Both the position numbers and the translations under genes were made by a program. A stretch of DNA of 64,000 nucleotides from JACQZU01 sp041908165 (GTDB lineage: Bacteria; Acidobacteriota; Holophagae; Holophagales; Holophagaceae): positions 70,318-134,317 of the forward strand of contig JAYRFV010000116.1 of assembly GCA_041908165.1 (NCBI GenBank), read 5' to 3'. Within the stretch, counting starts at the first letter, position 1. The number at the start of each line of letters is the position of its first letter. Below are positions 18,429-26,776 of this stretch, one piece after another. The notes under the pieces are model-generated. The model was not told the origin of the DNA. It searched no databases and was given only the letters and a program-made list of their open reading frames with translations.

Positions 18429-18474
18429 GGCCACCGAAGGCACAGAATATCCATTCTGTGCCTTCCCGTGGCCT
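18429..18474 (-). terminator. Long hairpin between nuoN and the atp genes
   Basis: A 12-bp perfect stem (18437-18448 with 18453-18464, loop ATCC) is extended by an outer 7-bp stem (18429-18435 with 18468-18474) across a 2x3 internal loop. It begins 22 bp after the nuoN stop. No U-run follows, so termination may be partial and the block may still be co-transcribed. The left arm is made of degenerate GGCCACCGAAGGCACAG-type units typical of dispersed intergenic repeats. Confidence 0.55.
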
Positions 18475-18496
18475 GGAGGGTTCAGCGGGGCTCGCT

Positions 18497-19966
18497 CTAG
18501 ATGGCCGTGATCCGCGCCACCCAGGTCATCAGCCAGGGCCCGAAGGCGGTGCCGATGAGGGTCACGGCGCAGGCGGCGCCGACGATGGCGGTGATGGCGC
18601 TGCCCAGGGGCGCGCGCTCGCCTTCAGGGGCCTCGCGGAAGTACATCTGGTTCACCACCATCAAGTAGTAGTAGGCGCTGATGGCGCTGGTGATGAGCGC
18701 GACGGTGGTGAGGAGCACATAGCCCTGCTCGATGGCCAGCTTGAACAGGAAGAACTTGCCGAAGAACCCCAGCAGCGGGGGGATGCCGGCCAGGCTCAGC
18801 AGGAACACCATCATCGCGAAGGCCAGCACCGGTTGGCGGCGGCCCATGCCGGCGAAATCCTCGATCCGTTCGCCCTCGCCCCTGCCCTGCAGGTAGATCA
18901 CCACCGCGAAGGCGCCCATGTTCATGAACAGGTAGATGAGCATGTACAGCCAGACCACCTGCGCTCCGGCCACCACGTCCAGGGACAGCACGCCCAGCAG
19001 CATGTAGCCGACGTGGGCGATGGAGCTGTAGGCCAGCAGGCGCTTCATGCTGGTCTGGCGGAGGGCGGCGACGTTGCCCCAGATCATGCTGGCGCCGGCG
19101 ATGAAGCTCAGGGCCGGCACCCACTGGTCGGCCACCCCGTGCAGGGCGGTGCCGAACACCCGCAGCAGCACCGCCAGCGCGGCCGCCTTGGGGGCGGTGG
19201 CCATGAAGGCCGTGATCGGCGTCGGCGCGCCTTCATAGGCGTCCGGCGACCACTGGTGGAAGGGCACCGCCGCCACCTTGAAGGCCAAGCCCACCAGCAC
19301 CATCAGCACCCCGGAGAACACCAGCAGGTCCTGGTTGCGGGGCACCAGGGCGATGGACCGCCCCAGCTCGGCGAAGCCCGTGCTCTGGCCGCCGCCGGCG
19401 ATGAACAGCAGGCTGATGCCGTAGAGCAGGATGCCGCTCGAGAAGGCCCCCAGCAGGAAGTACTTGGTGCCGGCCTCGATGCTGCGGTCCTGGGTGCGCA
19501 GGTAGGCGGCCAGGATGTAGATGCAGATCGCCATCAATTCAAGGCTGAAGTAGGCGCTGACGAAGTCGGTGGCGCCGGCCAGGAAGAACATCCCGGCGAG
19601 GGCGTACAGGATCAGGGCGTAGTACTCGACGGTCTGCTCCTTGAGGGCGTTGAGCAGGCCCTGGCTGAGGAACACCGTGGCGACGGCGGACAGCAGGCTG
19701 ATCCACTGGAAGCCCTTGGCGAAGGCGTCCACGGTGTACATCCCGGAGAAGCCCGACCCTTCAGGGGTGAAGTACAGCAGCACGCCCGCCAGGACCAGGG
19801 TGGCCAAGGTGAGGGGCGCCCACTTCTGCTTCTCGCCGGGGGCGAACAGCAGGCGGTCCAGGGGCCACAGCATGAAGGTGGCCACCAGGATGAGCAGGAG
19901 CTGGGGTCCGAGCAGACGCGAATCCCGCACCAGCGCGTCGAGGAGCCCCGAAGCGAAGGTGGACAT
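18497..19966 (-). CDS. nuoN: NADH-quinone oxidoreductase subunit N
   Basis: 489-residue antiporter-like membrane subunit of complex I with about 14 helices. Family marks include LYALAGMFFLAGATDFVSAYFSLELMAICIYILAA (the conserved Glu on TM5), the broken-helix Lys region GLAFKVAAVPFHQWSPDAYEGAPTPI and AYSSIAHVGYMLLG. It forms part of the proton-pumping arm. The ATG overlaps the nuoM stop (TGATG). It is the last nuo gene, followed by a long hairpin and the atp genes. Confidence 0.97.
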   Translation of the reverse strand: MSTFASGLLDALVRDSRLLGPQLLLILVATFMLWPLDRLLFAPGEKQKWAPLTLATLVLAGVLLYFTPEGSGFSGMYTVDAFAKGFQWISLLSAVATVFLSQGLLNALKEQTVEYYALILYALAGMFFLAGATDFVSAYFSLELMAICIYILAAYLRTQDRSIEAGTKYFLLGAFSSGILLYGISLLFIAGGGQSTGFAELGRSIALVPRNQDLLVFSGVLMVLVGLAFKVAAVPFHQWSPDAYEGAPTPITAFMATAPKAAALAVLLRVFGTALHGVADQWVPALSFIAGASMIWGNVAALRQTSMKRLLAYSSIAHVGYMLLGVLSLDVVAGAQVVWLYMLIYLFMNMGAFAVVIYLQGRGEGERIEDFAGMGRRQPVLAFAMMVFLLSLAGIPPLLGFFGKFFLFKLAIEQGYVLLTTVALITSAISAYYYLMVVNQMYFREAPEGERAPLGSAITAIVGAACAVTLIGTAFGPWLMTWVARITAI

Positions 19967-21627
19967 CAGTGACCTCCTCCGCCGGGCGCAGGCGCGTGGC
20001 CGGGAACCGCCGCCGGGGCGGCGTGGTCGGCGGGGGCGGCATGGACGGCCGGAGCCTCCATGGCCCGCATGCCCTGCTGGCGGGCCAGGGCCTGGGTCTT
20101 CTCCAGCTGTTCACGGTCGAAGAAGGCGGGGTCCACCTGGCGGACCAGCTTGGCCACCGGCTCCTTGAGGATGTCCATGACCGGCTTCGGGTAGAGGCCG
20201 ATCCAGAAGGCCGCCACCACCAGCGGCGCGAAGTAGGCGATCTCGCGGGCGTTGAGGTCCTTCATCCGGGCGCTGGCGGCATCCAGGGGCCCGAACATCA
20301 CCCGCTGGAACAGCCACAGCATGTAGGCGGCGCCGAGAATGATGCCGCTGGTGGCAGCCACCGCCCACCAGGGACGGGCCTGGAAGGCGCCCTGCAGGAT
20401 GGCGAACTCGCCGATGAACCCGTTGAGGCCCGGCAGGCCGATGCTGGACATGGTCATGATCATGAAGATCGTGGCGTAGACCGGCATCTGCTTCGACACG
20501 CCGCTGTAGTCGGCGATCATGCGCGTGTGGCGGCGTTCGTAGACGATGCCAACCAGGAGGAAGAGCGCGCTGGTGGAGATGCCGTGGTTGAGCATCTGGA
20601 AGATGCCGCCCATGATGCCGTTCGGATTGAGGGCGAAGATGCCCAGCATGCACAGGCCGAGGTGGCTGACGGAGCTGTAGGCCACCAGCTTCTTGATGTC
20701 CTTCTGGATCATGGCGACCAGCGCGCCGTAGATGACGCCGATCAGGGTGAGGGCGAGGAACCAGGGCATGAGCACCTTGGTGGCGTCGGGCACGATCGGC
20801 AGGAGGAAGCGGACGAAGCCGTAGGTGCCCATCTTCAGCAGGATGCCGGCGAGGATCACGGAGCCGGCGGTGGGCGCCTGCACGTGGGCGTCCGGCAGCC
20901 AGGTGTGGAACGGGAACATCGGCACCTTGATCGCGAAGCCGAGGAAGAAGGCCAGGCAGAGCAGGATCTGGAAGGTGGAGGTCTGCTTGGCGATCACCGG
21001 CGCCATGGCCTGGAATTCGGCGATGCCGAAGTTGTAGCTGCCGGTGGTCTTGTGCTGCAGGAAGTAGATCGCCAGGATGGCCACCAGCATCAGCACCGAG
21101 CCGGCCAGGGTGTAGAGGAACAGCTTGATGGCGGCGTACAGCTTCTGCGGCCCGCCCCAGATGGCGATCAGGAAGTACATCGGCACCAGCATCAGCTCCC
21201 AGAACAGGTAGAACAGGAACATGTCCTGGCAGATGAACACGCCGAGCATGGTGAACTGCATCACCAGGATCCAGATGTAGTACTCCTTGTGCCGCTCCTC
21301 GATGGCGGTGAAGCTGCACCACACGGCGATGAAGCCGATGAAGGTGGTCAACAGGAACAGCACCAGGCTGATGCCGTCCATGCCGATGTGGAAGTTCACC
21401 CCGATCGAGGGGATCCACGCCAGCTTGGTCACCCACTGCACGGCCGCGCTGGCGCGGTCGTACTGGAACCACAGCGGCACGCTGAGGGCGAAGTCGACCA
21501 TGGTGATGAGCAGGGCGCCCAGCTCGAAGGTCCGGCGCTGTTCCTTCGGCACGAACAGCAGCAGGAGGGCGCCCAGCATGGGCAGGGCGGTGACCCAGAG
21601 CGGGAGGTTTTGGAACCAGGGGATCAT
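19966..21627 (-). CDS. nuoM: NADH-quinone oxidoreductase subunit M
   Basis: 553-residue antiporter-like subunit. Signature segments are FYLFWELMLVPMYFLIAIWG (essential Glu), FAIKVPMFPFHTWLPDAHVQAPTAGSVILAGILLKMG and AYSSVSHLGLCMLG. The C-terminal tail is Ala/Pro/His-rich and longer than usual (PAVHAAPADHAAPAAVPGH), echoing the His-rich loop of NuoL. It is a proton-translocating membrane-arm subunit and overlaps nuoN by one base. Confidence 0.97.
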   Translation of the reverse strand: MIPWFQNLPLWVTALPMLGALLLLFVPKEQRRTFELGALLITMVDFALSVPLWFQYDRASAAVQWVTKLAWIPSIGVNFHIGMDGISLVLFLLTTFIGFIAVWCSFTAIEERHKEYYIWILVMQFTMLGVFICQDMFLFYLFWELMLVPMYFLIAIWGGPQKLYAAIKLFLYTLAGSVLMLVAILAIYFLQHKTTGSYNFGIAEFQAMAPVIAKQTSTFQILLCLAFFLGFAIKVPMFPFHTWLPDAHVQAPTAGSVILAGILLKMGTYGFVRFLLPIVPDATKVLMPWFLALTLIGVIYGALVAMIQKDIKKLVAYSSVSHLGLCMLGIFALNPNGIMGGIFQMLNHGISTSALFLLVGIVYERRHTRMIADYSGVSKQMPVYATIFMIMTMSSIGLPGLNGFIGEFAILQGAFQARPWWAVAATSGIILGAAYMLWLFQRVMFGPLDAASARMKDLNAREIAYFAPLVVAAFWIGLYPKPVMDILKEPVAKLVRQVDPAFFDREQLEKTQALARQQGMRAMEAPAVHAAPADHAAPAAVPGHAPAPGGGGH

Positions 21628-21706
21628 GGGAACTCCAGCGGTGCGATCAGTTCATCGAAAGTGGTGTGGGCGAGGAGAGCGGGTATCCCGCACGACGAGC
21701 GGGGGG

Positions 21707-21749
21707 GTGGGGGAACATCGCGAACGAAGTGAGCAGGCAGTTCCCCCAC
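21707..21749 (-). other. Inverted repeat between nuoL and nuoM
   Basis: A perfect 10-bp inverted repeat, GTGGGGGAAC (21707-21716) and GTTCCCCCAC (21740-21749), spans 43 bp in the 128-bp nuoL-nuoM gap. Its loop contains a GCGAACGAAGTGAGC-like sequence often seen in dispersed palindromic elements. It ends 6 bp from the nuoL stop on the minus strand. No T-run follows, so it is more likely an mRNA stability or processing element than a terminator. Confidence 0.5.
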
Positions 21750-21755
21750 GGAGTA

Positions 21756-24110
21756 TCAGGCCAGGAAGCGCCAGAACGCGAAGACGAGGAATCCGACGAA
21801 CATCAGGAACGCGTAGTTCTGCACCCGGCCGCTCTGCAGGACCTTCAGCCCGGCGGAGAGCCACTGGGTGGCGTCGGCCACCAGGTTGACGGCGCCATCG
21901 ACGATCCGGGCGTCCACCCAGAACGAGGCGTGGGCGAGCAGCACGGTGGTGCGCGCCGCGCCGTTCACCATGCCGTCCACCACCCAGGTGTCGAAGGCCC
22001 ACAACTGGGCGCCCAGCTGCTTGCAGGGGCCGATGAAGGCCCACTCGTAGAACTCGTCCACGTAGTACTTGGCGTTGACCCACTCGAACACCCTGGGGAA
22101 GCGGGCGACGAAGGCGCGCGCCTTGCCCCAGCTTGGATCGGCGCCGTAGATCCACCAGGCCAGCAGCATCGCGCCGGGGGCCCAGACGAAGGTGGCCCAG
22201 GCCATCAGCCCGTACTCGATGGCCGGCGGCACATGGGCGGCGCCATGGTGGACCGGGGCGACCTGGTAGAGCAATGGGGCGATCCAGTGTCCGAAGAGGT
22301 CCTCGGGGACGATCGCGGCAACCCGATGCAGGCTGCCTGGATAATTCAGGAAGCCGCCCACCACCGCCAGGATGGCCAGGATGAAGACCGGCACCCACAT
22401 GTTCCAGGGGACTTCCTGCGGACCGTGGTGGCCGCCATGCCCATGGCCCGCATCATGCCCGTGCCCCGCATCATGCCCGTGCCCGGCGGCGTGTCCGTGA
22501 TCGGCGGCGTGGCCATGGTCAGCGTGGCCGTCGCCGTGGTCGTCGGGGGCGTGGTGGGCCTCCGACGGGACCGCATGGCCGTAGGGGTCGTCGCCGGCGC
22601 CGCGGTAGGTGCCGAAAAAGGTCATGACCATCAACCGGGTCATGTAGAAGGCGGTGCAGAAGGCGCCCAGCATGCCGAGGATCCAGGCGACCAGGTTCAG
22701 GGTCGGCCCGTTGTAGTGGCCGTGGGCGTACCAGCCCTCGAACACCTTCCAGAGGATCTCGTCCTTGGAGAAGAAGCCGCTGAAGGGGGCGATCCCGGCG
22801 ATGGCGATGGTCGCCAGCAGCATCGACAGGAAGGTCCAGGGCAGGTGCTTGCGCAGCCCGCCCATGTTGCGCATGTCCTGCTCGTGGTGGCAGGCCATGA
22901 TCACCGAGCCGGAGCCGAGGAACAGCGTGGCCTTGAAGAAGGCGTGGGTGAAGACGTGGAACATGCCGGCGGTGAAGGCGCCCGCGCCCAGGCCCATGAA
23001 CATGAAGCCCAGCTGGGAGACCGTCGAGTAGGCCAGCACCTTCTTGATGTCGTACTGGGCCAGGCCCATGGTGGCGGCGACGAAGGCGGTGAGCGCGCCG
23101 AAGGCCAGCACCACCGCCAGGGCCACCGGCGCCTGCACGTAGATGAAGTTCATCCGGGTGATCATGTACAGGCCCGAGGTCACCATCGTGGCGGCGTGGA
23201 TCAGGGCGCTCACCGGGGTCGGGCCGGCCATGGCGTCCGGCAGCCAGACGTACAGGGGGATCTGCGCCGACTTGCCCATGGCGCCCACGAACAGGCAGCA
23301 GCCGATCAGGTTGAACCACCAGGTCGGCGTGTGGGTGTGGCCGAACAGGGTGATGGCCGGCTGGCTGGAGACGCCGCGGACCATGCCCATCAGGGTGTCG
23401 TAGTCCACCGTCCCGAAGATCATGAAGATCAGGAAGATCCCGATCATGAAGCCGAAGTCGCCGATGCGGTTGGTGACGAAAGCCTTCTTCCCCGCGACCG
23501 CCGCGTACTCCTTGTCGAAGTAGAAGCCGATCAGCAGGTAGGAGCACAGGCCCACGCCCTCCCAGCCGAGGAACATCATCATCATGTTCGCGCCCAGCAC
23601 CAGGTTCAACATCGAGAACACGAACAGGTTCAGGTAGGCCATGAAGCGGTAGTAGCGGCCGTCGTTGCGCTCCTCGGCCATGTAGCCGGTGCTGAACAGG
23701 TGGATCAGGAAGCCCGCCCCGGTCACCAGCAGGGCCATGCAGGCGCTGAGCGGGTCGAAACGGTAGGCCCACTCCATGACGTTGCTGGTGATGCCGCCGT
23801 GGACGCTGGCGCCGCCCAGCTGGAACCAGGACCAGAGGGACTGGGTGAAGGCCCGGCTGGAAGGTTCCAGGGCCAGCAGCTTCACGAAGGCGATCACGGA
23901 GAGGATGAAGGAGACGCCGACGCTGCCCAGGGCGAAGACGTCAACGAAGGGCGGCCGCTGGGGCTCGGCCCCGCGCTTGCGGGCGACCAGCCCGACGGCG
24001 CCGTTGATGAGGGCACCGAAGAGCGGCAGGAAGACGATCAGCCAGAGCCAGGAGGGCGCGCTGGCGGTATGGGCGAGGGTGGCCGCTGTCGTGGCGTGTT
24101 CTGGAGTCAT
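21756..24110 (-). CDS. nuoL: NADH-quinone oxidoreductase subunit L with His-rich insertion
   Basis: 784-residue NuoL, longer than E. coli NuoL (613). Family motifs are LGWEGVGLCSYLLIGFYF, GKSAQIPLYVWLPDAMAGPTPVSALIHAATMVTSG and the long amphipathic helix near the C-terminus. About 45 residues of the extra length form a His/Asp/Gly/Ala loop (16 His, at about 22425-22562 on the DNA) between two membrane segments, built of short HGHDAGHG-type repeats. NuoL pumps protons at the distal end of the membrane arm. The loop may bind metal, but this is inference. nuoK ends 4 bp upstream. Confidence 0.96.
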   Translation of the reverse strand: MTPEHATTAATLAHTASAPSWLWLIVFLPLFGALINGAVGLVARKRGAEPQRPPFVDVFALGSVGVSFILSVIAFVKLLALEPSSRAFTQSLWSWFQLGGASVHGGITSNVMEWAYRFDPLSACMALLVTGAGFLIHLFSTGYMAEERNDGRYYRFMAYLNLFVFSMLNLVLGANMMMMFLGWEGVGLCSYLLIGFYFDKEYAAVAGKKAFVTNRIGDFGFMIGIFLIFMIFGTVDYDTLMGMVRGVSSQPAITLFGHTHTPTWWFNLIGCCLFVGAMGKSAQIPLYVWLPDAMAGPTPVSALIHAATMVTSGLYMITRMNFIYVQAPVALAVVLAFGALTAFVAATMGLAQYDIKKVLAYSTVSQLGFMFMGLGAGAFTAGMFHVFTHAFFKATLFLGSGSVIMACHHEQDMRNMGGLRKHLPWTFLSMLLATIAIAGIAPFSGFFSKDEILWKVFEGWYAHGHYNGPTLNLVAWILGMLGAFCTAFYMTRLMVMTFFGTYRGAGDDPYGHAVPSEAHHAPDDHGDGHADHGHAADHGHAAGHGHDAGHGHDAGHGHGGHHGPQEVPWNMWVPVFILAILAVVGGFLNYPGSLHRVAAIVPEDLFGHWIAPLLYQVAPVHHGAAHVPPAIEYGLMAWATFVWAPGAMLLAWWIYGADPSWGKARAFVARFPRVFEWVNAKYYVDEFYEWAFIGPCKQLGAQLWAFDTWVVDGMVNGAARTTVLLAHASFWVDARIVDGAVNLVADATQWLSAGLKVLQSGRVQNYAFLMFVGFLVFAFWRFLA

Positions 24111-24114
24111 GGAA

Positions 24115-24417
24115 TCAGCCCTTCAGCAGGTCGATCTGGTCCACCGAGACCGTGTCCCGGCGACGGTAGAGGGCCACCACGAGGGCGAGGCCGACGGCCA
24201 CTTCCGCGGCGGCGAACCCCATCACCAGCAGGGCGAAGGCCTGCCCCTGGACCGTGCCCGAATGGCGGGCGGCGGCGATGAGGTTCAGGTTGGCGGCGTT
24301 GAGCATCAGCTCGACGCACATCAGGATCACCAGGGCGTTGCGGCGGACCAGCACGCCCGCCACCCCGATCAGGAACAGCGCCACGGAGATGAAGAGGACC
24401 GCGTTCATGGAGACCAT
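24115..24417 (-). CDS. nuoK: NADH-quinone oxidoreductase subunit K
   Basis: 100 residues, three transmembrane helices. Glu in LMCVELMLNAANLN and Glu in GFAAAEVAVGLALV are the two conserved membrane acidic residues needed for proton translocation. Start ATG 24417 has GGAAAGGG 7 bp upstream; an ATG at 24408 is the alternative. It lies 1 bp from the nuoJ stop and 4 bp from nuoL. Confidence 0.97.
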   Translation of the reverse strand: MVSMNAVLFISVALFLIGVAGVLVRRNALVILMCVELMLNAANLNLIAAARHSGTVQGQAFALLVMGFAAAEVAVGLALVVALYRRRDTVSVDQIDLLKG

Positions 24418-24418
24418 G

Positions 24419-24973
24419 TCAGGCCCTTTCCGCTTTGGCGACGGTCACGGCGGCGACCAGGGCCACCAGCAGGATCACCGACAGGATCTCGAAGGGAAGC
24501 AGGTAGTCGGCGAACAGGCCCCGGCTCACCGCCTGGGCGTTCTGCTTCGCCACCTCCAGCCCGGTGGCGAGCTCCGGGCGCAGCACCAGGGCCTCCTTCG
24601 AGGCCGGGGCGAAGATCAGGGCGCGGAACACCCAGAGGAAGGCCCCCGCCGCGGCCAGCACCGAGGCCACCGCCCACGGCGTCTGCACCTGGAAGATGGA
24701 GCCCTTCTCCTTGTACTTGGTCAGCTCGACCAGCATGACCACGAACAGGAACAGCACCACGATGCCGCCGGCGTAGACCAGGATCTGGGCCACCCCGAGA
24801 AACTCGGCCTGCAGGCTGAGGTAGCAGCCGGCCACGCTGAGCATGGCGAACAGGAAGGCGAGGACGCTGTGCACGGCGCTCTTGGAGAACACCATGGCGG
24901 CGGCCCCGCCCACGGCCATGAGGCCGAAGATGATGAAGAAGTTCCTGCCGATGAACGCCAGTGCGTTTTCCAT
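24419..24973 (-). CDS. nuoJ: NADH-quinone oxidoreductase subunit J
   Basis: 184 residues with five helices and the characteristic AQILVYAGGIVVLFLFVVMLVEL segment of NuoJ, which contains the pi-bulge helix involved in the E-channel. The N-terminus MENALAFIGRNFFIIFGLM is a typical first helix. It sits between nuoI (11-bp gap) and nuoK (1-bp gap). Confidence 0.96.
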   Translation of the reverse strand: MENALAFIGRNFFIIFGLMAVGGAAAMVFSKSAVHSVLAFLFAMLSVAGCYLSLQAEFLGVAQILVYAGGIVVLFLFVVMLVELTKYKEKGSIFQVQTPWAVASVLAAAGAFLWVFRALIFAPASKEALVLRPELATGLEVAKQNAQAVSRGLFADYLLPFEILSVILLVALVAAVTVAKAERA

Positions 24974-24984
24974 GGTCCCCCGCC

Positions 24985-25491
24985 CTACTCGTCCTCAGCC
25001 ACGGAGTACCTGGACACCGGGCTGGGCTCGAACATGTTCTGGAACCGGCCTTCCATCCCGAGGGAGAAGTCCTCGCGGTTGTAGGTGGCCAGCTCGAACT
25101 GGTGGTTGAGGATGATCGAGTCGAAGCCGCAGCTCTCCACGCAGAACTCGCAGAAGATGCAGCGCTCCATCTCGAAGTCGTAGCGGACCGGATAGGGAAG
25201 CTTGCGCCCCTCCTTCTTGGCCTTCTCGATGGTGATGACCTGGGTCGGGCAGATCTTCTCGCAGGCCAGGCAGCAGATGCACTTGATCTCGCCCTGCTCG
25301 TCCTTGAGCAGGGTGAGCCGGCCGCGGAAGCGGGGCTGCAGCTTGACCGGCACCTCGGGGTACTCGGACACCACGTGGGTGCGGACCTTGGCGCGGTTGG
25401 CCTCGCGCAGGACCTTGCCGAAGTACTTGCCGGTGAGCTTGAGGCCCCCGTAGACGTCCAGGGGGATCAGGGTGCGGAGGAAGGATGCCAT
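24985..25491 (-). CDS. nuoI: NADH-quinone oxidoreductase subunit I (2x[4Fe-4S])
   Basis: 168 residues with two CxxCxxCxxxC clusters: CICCLACEKICP and CIFCEFCVESC, ligating N6a and N6b. It relays electrons from the peripheral arm to NuoB. The second motif lacks the usual Pro after the fourth Cys, which is common in NuoI. With nuoEFG absent, NuoI and NuoB with the NuoC-fused ferredoxin are the only visible Fe-S carriers of this complex. Confidence 0.97.
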   Translation of the reverse strand: MASFLRTLIPLDVYGGLKLTGKYFGKVLREANRAKVRTHVVSEYPEVPVKLQPRFRGRLTLLKDEQGEIKCICCLACEKICPTQVITIEKAKKEGRKLPYPVRYDFEMERCIFCEFCVESCGFDSIILNHQFELATYNREDFSLGMEGRFQNMFEPSPVSRYSVAEDE

Positions 25492-25501
25492 GGTCGGTTC
25501 C

Positions 25502-26677
25502 TCAGGCGATGTAGCGGATGAGGGCGGCCAGCGCCAGGTTCGAGAGGGAGACCGGGATCAGCCACTTCCAGCCCACGTGCATGAGCTGGTCGTAGCGGTA
25601 GCGGGGGATGGTGCCGCGGACCCAGATGAAGGTGAACAGGATCGCCGCCATCTTGCCGATCAGCCAGAGGGCGTTGGGCCGGGCCAGCAGGCCCCAGCTC
25701 TCGGGAACGTAGCGCTGCAGCCCGAAGGGCAGCAGGTAGTGGCCGCCCAGGAAGAAGGCCGCGGCCACCGCGGCGACGATCATCATGTTGGCGTATTCGG
25801 CCATGTAGAAAAGGCCGAACTTCATGCCGGTGTACTCGGTGTGGAAGCCGGCGACCAGTTCGGTCTCCGCCTCCGGGAGATCGAAGGGCACGCGGTTGGT
25901 CTCGGCGAAGCCGCAGGTGAGGTAGATGAAGAAGCCGAGGAACACCGGAAGCGCGGCAACCAGGGGCATCTGGCTGAGGTTGCCGGCGGGGTCCTTGAGC
26001 GGCATCCCGGCCAGATAGGTGGAAAGGTCGTTGAAGTTGAGCGTGCCGGCCAACACCACCGGCGCCAGCAGGCTGAAGGTGAGGGGAACCTCGTAGCTGA
26101 CGATCTGGGCGGCGCTGCGCAGCCCGCCGAGGAGCGGGTACTTGGAGTTGGAGGCCCAGCCGCCGAGCACGATCCCGTAGACGCCCACGCTGGCGACGCC
26201 GAGCAGGAACAGGATGCCCACGTTGATGTCGGAAATGACCCCGGCGAAGGGCAGCCCGCCGACGATCGGCGTGGCCTGGGGCCAGGTCCAGAGCGGCACC
26301 GGCGAGAAGCTCACCACCGCCAGCACCGTGAAGGCGGCGATCACCGTGATGGCGGGGGCGAAGTGGTAGACCCACCAGTCCGCCTTCTTCGGGACGATGT
26401 CCTCCTTGGTGAACAGCTTGATGCCGTCGGCGATGAAGCTGGGGAACCCGCGCAGGATGGAGATCACGGGCAGCTTGCCCATCCACCACATGAACCGGTT
26501 GAGGCCGCCGGTGACGCCGTGCAGGCCGCCGGCGATGCGGGTGTAGCCGAGCCGCTGCTGCAGGTAGCCGAGCACCTTGCGCTCGGCGAACACGCACAGG
26601 GCGACGCCGGTGAAGATGAAGACCATCAGCAGGACGATCTGCAGGATGGCCGTGACAAGGTACTGGGTGATGGTCAT
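25502..26677 (-). CDS. nuoH: NADH-quinone oxidoreductase subunit H
   Basis: 391 residues, eight or more helices, with FAERKVLGYLQQRLGYTR near the N-terminus, KEDIVPKKADWWVYHFAP and the quinone-chamber loop CGFAETNRVPFDLPEAETELVAGFHTEY. It is somewhat longer than average NuoH. It anchors the quinone-reduction site to the membrane arm. The ATG overlaps the stop of the small ORF at 26674-26769 (ATGA), so its translation may be coupled to that ORF rather than directly to nuoD. Confidence 0.97.
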   Translation of the reverse strand: MTITQYLVTAILQIVLLMVFIFTGVALCVFAERKVLGYLQQRLGYTRIAGGLHGVTGGLNRFMWWMGKLPVISILRGFPSFIADGIKLFTKEDIVPKKADWWVYHFAPAITVIAAFTVLAVVSFSPVPLWTWPQATPIVGGLPFAGVISDINVGILFLLGVASVGVYGIVLGGWASNSKYPLLGGLRSAAQIVSYEVPLTFSLLAPVVLAGTLNFNDLSTYLAGMPLKDPAGNLSQMPLVAALPVFLGFFIYLTCGFAETNRVPFDLPEAETELVAGFHTEYTGMKFGLFYMAEYANMMIVAAVAAAFFLGGHYLLPFGLQRYVPESWGLLARPNALWLIGKMAAILFTFIWVRGTIPRYRYDQLMHVGWKWLIPVSLSNLALAALIRYIA

Positions 26678-26769
26678 GGCCGCACCTCCTGTGCGGCCAC
26701 CCTGCGGGCCGCGCTGCGCGCGGTGGCACTTCGCTCCTGCTTCATGCTCATGGTCGGCGTCAGCATCAT
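26674..26769 (-). CDS. Putative 31-residue ORF between nuoD and nuoH
   Basis: A minus-strand ORF starting 7 bp after the nuoD stop, with GAGGA 4 bp before the first of two adjacent ATGs (7 bp before the second), and ending in a TGA that overlaps the nuoH ATG (ATGA). The product is short, Met-rich at the start (MMLTPTMSMKQER) and Arg/Ala-rich at the end, with no membrane segment. Its role could be purely translational coupling (a bridging ORF), or it could be a small subunit. The DNA is GC-rich and partly repeat-like, so coding is not certain. No family is recognised. Confidence 0.45.
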   Translation of the reverse strand: MMLTPTMSMKQERSATARSAARRVAAQEVRP

Positions 26770-26776
26770 TAATTCC

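Noticed and set aside
18458..25521. Several long plus-strand frames across the nuo region
   Set aside because: All lie antisense to confirmed Nuo subunits, show low-complexity composition and lack domain motifs.
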